A stretch of DNA of 64,000 bases from assembly GCA_027922465.2 (NCBI GenBank), contig BQMF02000627.1:124001-188000 (forward strand), written 5' to 3'. Numbering within the stretch: the stretch's first letter is position 1; every line of letters starts with the position of its first letter. Below the pieces are notes generated by a model, which did no database searches, was not told where the DNA came from, and saw nothing but the letters and a program-made list of their open reading frames with translations. Made by a program: the position numbers and the translations under genes. The stretch comes from Turritopsis dohrnii (Eukaryota > Cnidaria > Hydrozoa > Anthoathecata > Oceaniidae). Positions 57,741-64,000 of this stretch are shown here, in pieces.

Positions 57741-60700
57741 AGCTTTTGTGACTTGATAATGATTTTTCCCAGATGGTTTCTAGATTGAATGTGTACTTAT
57801 CTGATGGTAATTCGTAAATGTTTAAATGTTCTTTATGATAGCTACAGTAGAGCTCCTCCCCATTTCTTTTTTCCTTTTCGGTCTTTTCGAAAGAACATAT
57901 ATCCGTCAATAGCAATTTCCGAATCGTTTATTTGGTCATTAAGATGTGACTCTGTGATTGCAAGAATGTCGAATTCTTGTCTCATCAATTTTGTGATAAA
58001 GTTCATTCACATTAATATGCCCACATTTCAATCCATGTTTCTCATCAAGAAGTGCCACGAGTTCTGGGTAAGATGTAGCCATTACATTATCTTCTTCTAT
58101 TCTCTATAAGATAATGGCAGAGCTTTCTTTTCTGGGATTTGCCCGCTTTTGGTAACAGGGTTTACCAAGTTTTGAAAGATTACCACGTAGAGTCTTTTAC
58201 TGACTAGAATAGTATATTTTAATGTCAGTATTTTTATGCCTCAGTATTTTATGCATTTTTATGCATTATTTATTAAATCCAGAAAGACATCTTTTACGAC
58301 TTGGATAGCCATTACCATTCGTGCATAGACGACAGCAGTTAGTTGTGCATATTTTTAAATGAAATAGCTACTCGTAGTTTACTCATTTGATATGTTATGT
58401 ACATTGCTAGCTATTCCTAGTGTTTGAGTCTTGATCATATTCGAGTGGTACTCTAAATGAATCCCAGTAAGCAAAATCTTCAAAATGTCACCGTGACGGA
58501 GAGCATCTTAAATGAAATTGTATGTAGATTTCTATAGAAGTGTACTCCTTCGCAGATATTTTTCGACAAATGTGCTGACTGGGATAGTAAGGGATAACAA
58601 GGAAGGCTGTTCGGAATTAGGATTATTGACGGTATAAAACTTTTAGCTGCTACGTAAACGTAAGTAATCAGAGAAGGAGGAAAATAAATTTTGTATCCAA
58701 GAAAATGATAAATGTTTTAACCAAAACCATATTTTTGAGCCATGAAATCAAAAAATCAATCATTGTGAAACTCGTAGAATACACAAATAGTTGACATGGT
58801 TACAAATAAAAACAGTAAAATAATCATATTCCTCTGTAATTTTGGCGGATTTCATACGTAATAAAACATTGATTGAAATCTCAGGTTTAGCCAGGCAGAC
58901 GTTTTGCTTACATGGAAATATTGGGATAAATTTAATGTTTTTTTTAGATATCTACATCTTTTTATCCTTCAAAAATAAATACACCAATCGGGGAAAAAAA
59001 CCTTCTAGTTTTAATAAAGTTTCTATCTAATTTCCTTAGATTACTCACCTTAATTAATTGATAATTAAATTGTAAAAGTTGCGAAAAACTGTGTCCTAGC
59101 TGTGACGCTAATCTCTCTAACGTTGCGATATATCTCTTAGGGCTGTATGTTCTATTTTGTTTTGATATTCTGATAAGCTTATGAATTCTTTCATCATGAG
59201 TAACTCTACCTGAATTTCTTGACTATGAGTAATGAAGCTCTTAGTCATTAGACGTAGATTAGATCTGATATTGTTTCAAGCTGTGGCCCTTAAGTCTTGG
59301 TAGATAATACCATCTCAGCATTTCTTCGTCAAATGCTGACTCATTGTAAGGGCTAGTCCACACTACATCGGACCATGTCCTTTTTGTTGGAAAAGCTTTT
59401 TTCGTTTTGAGTGGAGGGAGTTTTCGAAATGTAAACTTGAACGATATTATACAATTTTGAGTTGACTCCATGGGGGTTTGAATAATATGTAATTTGCCGA
59501 ACATAGATTTGCCTTGAGCGGTTACCTTTACGTTTCAACTGTGTAGAAAATATTTTTAGAATAATTATTTTGTTCATGATGTTTATATCTAGCATTTTCA
59601 TATTCGTTCATATCTTTTCTGTCATCATGTTTTCATTACCCTTTTCATATTTTGCTGTTGAACCTAAGCAGTAAGATGCATCAAGACCTTGATCCTTTAC
59701 CTCTCAATCAAGTTTCAAGGCATCACCACCCCGTTCTAGTTACTTGCTCTTACTTGTTCTTTAATTTGCTATATCCACGCATAGGGTTCCGTTGTCTACT
59801 CCCATATTCATTTAGTGACATTAAAATAAAAATATTAATGTCTAATATACTTCAACATGTATTGGACAATGTATTTATTTATTTTGAGGGTTACAACACT
59901 CTATACAAACCCCTGTTATATCCTTGTACCGTTCAAATTCCCGGAGGTAAACCCACCAATCAGAAATGGGAACAGTAGTAGTGAAAAAAGGTGGAGTATA
60001 ATAAAATTTCTTTTCACTCTTCAGTGTTCATTTGCACGTTTTGCTTCTCTATTCTATATAAGTAAATAACAAGGCGTTTTTAGTACTGAAGGCTTCCATC
60101 CTTAATGGTTGGCTATTCTGGCCTCTGACTTGCAACTAGTAGTTGACTTGCCGCCAGATATACATATAGCATTGCTCTTACTTGCCCGAAGGCTAGTGTG
60201 CAGCCAGTAGATGTCTCCTAATGGGCTGATACACTGCTTCTAAAGCACATCGTAGTGGAGTATCGAGATACGACATGACTGTACTCGAACACGGGTTGCA
60301 GCTATACATACCTCTATATACCTCAACTTTCCTCTGACTAACTTCTGAATCTGTCTCTGCAAAATGTATCAAACGTCAAACCATTATTATTACCAAATGT
60401 CGTTCCCATGCCAACAAATCACTACTTCACTGTCTCTTAGAAATCCGACATGATTTCCCCATGTGTAAGGGGCTTTATCAAGCTAACGTACTGAAACTAA
60501 TTATGGCAACAGATATTAAAAACTCAAGGTTTTGATGCTATTAAATAGGTAAGCTTTTTTTGAAACAAAAAATAATACAGTATTTAAAACCTTTTATTGG
60601 ACATGATAAAAACTCTAAATAGCCTCGACTATCGTCCTTCCGTAAGCATTGCATTCTTTAAAAATGACAGATCATAAATGTCATCAGGGCGTATCTCACT

Positions 60701-60775
60701 GCATAATCTATTTTTGGTTATATGAGTCACGAAGTGCTTTCATTATCGTTGAGCCATGTGTGGTTTAGTTATCTT
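57741..60775. other. Mostly non-coding region before the EGF/SEA gene
   Basis: 57741-58080 may be further LINE endonuclease 5' sequence, read on the minus strand. Beyond that, frames at 58842-59030, 59259-59601 and 59652-60069 show no domain or splice support. No clear transposon ends. Confidence 0.4.
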
Positions 60776-61954
60776 TTATTTGTAATAAACCTCGAAAACT
60801 CTTTGCGCTCGTTCAGTTCGAGCTGCCCGAATATAGTCCTCAGTTTCTGGTGCCCGAATGTAGCTGCTCGATGGTGCAACATTTTTCATATTAGGGTCTC
60901 TACTGGATGATCTTTCAAACACTGGTTTTGTACTTGCTCTCAGTCTAGAAAACCCGTAATCTAAAACAGGTTCTTCATACCCCAACTGGACCGATTGTTC
61001 CTCATTAATTATTGCCTGACTGTGACGACGACGAAGCGCCAAAACGATAACAATTAGCACTAACAAAAGGAACAATCCACTAAATACAGAAATTAAAACG
61101 ATAATCAAAACGTCATTGTCGCTTGTTGACGTCTTCTTGACGCATTTTGAGCCGTCTATCAGTTGATAGTCTGATTCGCAAGTGCACTTGTAACTGGTGA
61201 TGGTGTTAACGCATTTGGCGCTGGCGTCACAATAACCTATCGGCTGTAAGCATTCGTTTAAGTCATCTGCTCTTAAAGTGTTGTCAATAACGACAGCGTT
61301 GTTGCCGGTGTCGGTAGCCGTTTTCTTGAATCCGTTTGTGGCGGCACTCTGCACTGTCGACACGGTATCTGTCGAGTTTTGTGGAAGTTCTAAGACATAT
61401 TCGACATGCAATGAAGCGAAATAAATGCGCTTGCATGTTATTTTCTCTACTGTTAAAGTCCCATCTGCACGCAGGGATTTTTCCAACAAAGCTGTCATGA
61501 CTGCACAAGCGTCTTTAAATAGTTGACTCGTCGGGTCTAGCAAAAGGTTCCGAATAGCTAAGGAAGCGTTTGGCGTTATTTTCAGACCGGCATCTATTTC
61601 AAGGACTTGAACATCCATGGCGATGCTTTTCGTTGGTTCGTTACAGATCTTTCCACCCCAACCTCCTGGGCACGCGCATTCAAAATCAGTATTGGTTGGC
61701 GGAACGTTTGTGCAGACACCATTGTTCTTGCACGGACTAGCGTCGCAAGCTTTCGTCGAAGATGTCGGTTGTGTTGTCGGTACCGGCGTCGGTGTTGGAA
61801 TAGGCGTCAATGCTACCGACGACGACGATGGAAACGCCGTCGTTGATGAAGATGAAGACATTGTCGGTGATATCTCAACTAAACCATGAGCTGTGACCAA
61901 CATTGAGAAGATAAAAGCCAAAATCGTATGCACTCTACATGGAAAGTGTGTCAT
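60776..61954 (-). CDS. Type I membrane protein with EGF, SEA-like, EGF, TM and cytoplasmic tail
   Basis: A 392-residue frame with no intron, starting at ATG 61954. Residues 1-24 look like a signal peptide (ILAFIFSMLVTAHG). A Ser/Thr/Pro-rich mucin-like stretch runs to about 70. EGF1 is at about 70-109 (ACDASPCKNNGVC, CACPGGWGGKIC). A SEA-like domain covers about 112-235 (MDVQVLEIDAGLKITPNASL; no obvious GSVVV cleavage site). A calcium-binding-type EGF2 follows (DLNECLQPIGYC, CVNTITSYKCTC). A transmembrane helix is at about 290-315 (VLIIVLISVFSGLFLLLVLI) followed by RRRH, then a cytoplasmic tail of about 75 residues with YEEP and YIRA tyrosines. The layout is that of membrane mucins and related adhesion proteins. 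It is richer in G+C than its surroundings. AATAAA overlaps the stop codon. Confidence 0.85.
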   Translation of the reverse strand: MTHFPCRVHTILAFIFSMLVTAHGLVEISPTMSSSSSTTAFPSSSSVALTPIPTPTPVPTTQPTSSTKACDASPCKNNGVCTNVPPTNTDFECACPGGWGGKICNEPTKSIAMDVQVLEIDAGLKITPNASLAIRNLLLDPTSQLFKDACAVMTALLEKSLRADGTLTVEKITCKRIYFASLHVEYVLELPQNSTDTVSTVQSAATNGFKKTATDTGNNAVVIDNTLRADDLNECLQPIGYCDASAKCVNTITSYKCTCESDYQLIDGSKCVKKTSTSDNDVLIIVLISVFSGLFLLLVLIVIVLALRRRHSQAIINEEQSVQLGYEEPVLDYGFSRLRASTKPVFERSSSRDPNMKNVAPSSSYIRAPETEDYIRAARTERAQRVFEVYYK

Positions 61955-62609
61955 GCTTATTCAATGTTTTTATTTGAAACCCTGAAATATTATTTTTACA
62001 AAAAATGAATTACGGCCCGCTTCTATGACAAAACAAGTGTACTTTGAATGCAATCACCAATTACCAAAACCGCATCAGATAACCTTTCTTTAAAGATACT
62101 ATGTTGCATTTGAGAGCAACTACGGATGTGGGTATCAATTTTAACTACAATTTCCAACAATGGCCCTATTCAGCCAGTCAATCGAAAAGAGGGGTGAACA
62201 AAAGGGGTATTCCGAACTCGCAAATCTTTGAAATGAGTCACCAGAGAGGAACTTAAATTCTGATTATGTCAAGATTTTATTCCAGCATTGTTTTGATACA
62301 TTCATTTCAGAAAAAAATGTAATGTAGTAATATCTTACAATTTGATAATCACAATTGTATTTACTGTGCTTGCATGCAATACGCAATACATAATATGTTA
62401 TTTAATGTCTTTTTATATTGCGGATAATTAGAAATCTGTCGCGGTTAAGAGATGATGTAAATCTCTTGAATGATCTTTAAAATATTATGTGAGTTTTCGC
62501 TCTAGTTTTTTTTTTTTTGGTCGCCTTAACGCCTTATTTAAATACCTTTAATATATCTCCAATGCATTTGAAATTCACCTATCATTCACTTTCCAATTGC
62601 AGCGCAAAG
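61955..62609. other. Upstream region of the EGF/SEA gene
   Basis: AT-rich and without repeats that I can place. No clear TATA box in good position; contains whatever promoter the gene uses. Confidence 0.4.
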
Positions 62610-62617
62610 TTATCGGA

Positions 62618-62680
62618 TCAGGTGCACTCTCACTCGCCTGGCAATTGCTTTAACCACTAAGCTACGTTGCATGGGAATAA
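62618..62680 (-). other. tRNA-like SINE head relic
   Basis: Read on the minus strand, GTAGCTTAGTGGTTAAAGCA and CCAGGCGAGTGAGAGTG match the head at 39803 (GTAGCTAAGTGGTTAGAGCA). The T arm is decayed. Confidence 0.5.
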
Positions 62681-64000
62681 TAGTTAAGTATATGAAACAT
62701 AAGCACGTTGGTATCAAATAAAATATAAACACATTCTGCCTGTAAAGAAACAGAACAGGGAGATTTATTTCAAATGATATCTGTCTCAGAGGGTTGCATG
62801 CAGCAGTTGCACGCAATAAATCTATTTAATCTCTATGTTGCAGATAACATCAAAAACGGCTTCAAACAAAAACCTGTTTCTAGATTTTACCCTGTTTTCT
62901 GGCTGTGTATCAAGCTTGTACGTAAGCTACAAAAAAACAGGAAAAATATTAGAAAAATACGAGAAAGATTGATGTTGAGATAACATGGCGAATGATGATT
63001 TTGGAAAAAGCATCTCATTACTCTATGAAGTCATGAAACAACCTTGATGATTCCCAGATAATAATCTCACGAAATAACAGAAAATAGTCTTGAAAAGATA
63101 ATTTGGTGGGTCGCCGGTAAGGCATGCCTCTAGGTTCCAGCAGAACTAAAACAACTATAACAAATTCAATGTAACTTTATTTAAAAAACTATTTGCATAA
63201 AATTTCTATTTTTTTTATATTGACACAAAAGGATGTTTCAAAATATGAAAAAAAAAAAAAAAATTGAGAACAAAGTTGATATCGATTTCTGTTTGGTCAT
63301 TTTCACCAATAAAAGAGGGTATCGTGACAGAAGCCCCACAGACATTTCCCCAATGACCAACGATAGGAGGGGGGAGGGGGAGGGTAAGAGTTGGGATTAG
63401 GGTTGTTAGGGTTTGAGTTAGAACTGGTCATTATTGGTCGTGGAAGAAATGTGCGGGCAGCATATTGCCCTAGAATATAAAGAGTCGATCTTGTCTATCA
63501 TGTTGATCACCAGTAAACATGTCCGTTTTCAAAATTAATTTTCAAACTGATATTATCTGCAGGACAGACTAAAAAAATTACTTATTTTTGCTAATTTCCT
63601 GATAAAGCTCCAATGATCGCACGTTCCATATCGGTCGTTTTGCAAGGTTTCACGAAGATGTAAATTTACAATCTATTAAAACAGAACACTGTTCAAAGCC
63701 TGTTCTTACGTTATGTTACTCTCACTTCAATGTCATTTGCTTTAAAGAATAATTTCCTTAAAATAAATAAATAAATAAATAAATAAACAAACAAACAAAC
63801 AAACAAACAAACAAACAAACATTCGAATGTTTTTTAAATATTTCTTTTTCTGTGTTTTCCTGAGAAAACAAAATTAAAGACCTACTAAATTAGAATAATA
63901 ATTTTCATTCTTGCCTTTTTGTTATTAAATATTTATCTACCGTATAAAATCTTATCGCGGTGTAACAGAAGCTCGCATTTGCGGTTGAGGGAATCCTCTT
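62681..64000. other. Non-coding end of the window
   Basis: Contains a G-rich TTAGGG-like degenerate tract near 63370-63425 and an AAAT/AAAC microsatellite at 63763-63820. A frame at 62774-62983 has no recognised domain. Confidence 0.4.
63763..63820. repeat. AAAT then AAAC compound microsatellite
   Basis: About seven AAAT units followed by about eight AAAC units. Confidence 0.95.

Overview
This is a strongly AT-rich stretch of an animal nuclear genome. Genes are split by short introns with GT..AG borders, and TATA boxes of the form TATATATAGG occur. There is a Helitron with an APE-type endonuclease, LINE fragments, tRNA-derived SINEs, Tc1/mariner- and Harbinger-like elements, and much simple-sequence DNA. 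I see no bacterial operons, CRISPR or rRNA. The sequence does not let me name the species; an aquatic invertebrate (for example cnidarian, mollusc or tunicate) is a guess.

The backbone is a roughly 8-kb unit present three times in the same orientation: copy A (about 1-8360), copy C (about 9380-10053 plus 26704-27560, much reduced) and copy B (about 39930-48330). Each full unit holds two convergent genes. One is a five-exon plus-strand gene for a small secreted precursor: signal peptide, acidic propiece, then a very cationic Pro/Arg-repeat tail with two cysteines. The other is a minus-strand single-exon class-A-like GPCR. The copies have decayed reciprocally. In A the peptide gene is intact and the receptor is broken; in B the receptor is intact and the peptide gene is broken.

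Copy C is split by a 16.6-kb insertion (10054-26701). It has a 26-bp perfect terminal inverted repeat, a TA target duplication and flanking tandem-repeat units that rejoin cleanly. It holds a mariner-type transposase lacking its catalytic centre and, nested inside, a large Helitron (protease-like N terminus, Rep, Pif1 helicase, APE endonuclease) broken by three frameshifts.

Between C and B lies a 5.6-kb Harbinger-like element (28170-33805, TTA target duplication). Its arms are packed with TGACGTCA-type motifs and it carries a spliced gene ending in what looks like a DUF4806 domain. Two further palindromic elements, each with TTA duplications, are nested in it.

Right of copy B (48.3-60.7 kb) is mostly repeat debris: LINE pieces in both orientations, small inverted-repeat elements and microsatellites. 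The last clear gene (60776-61954, minus) is an intronless type I membrane protein with EGF, SEA-like, EGF, transmembrane and cytoplasmic parts. The final 2 kb holds a SINE-head relic and simple repeats.
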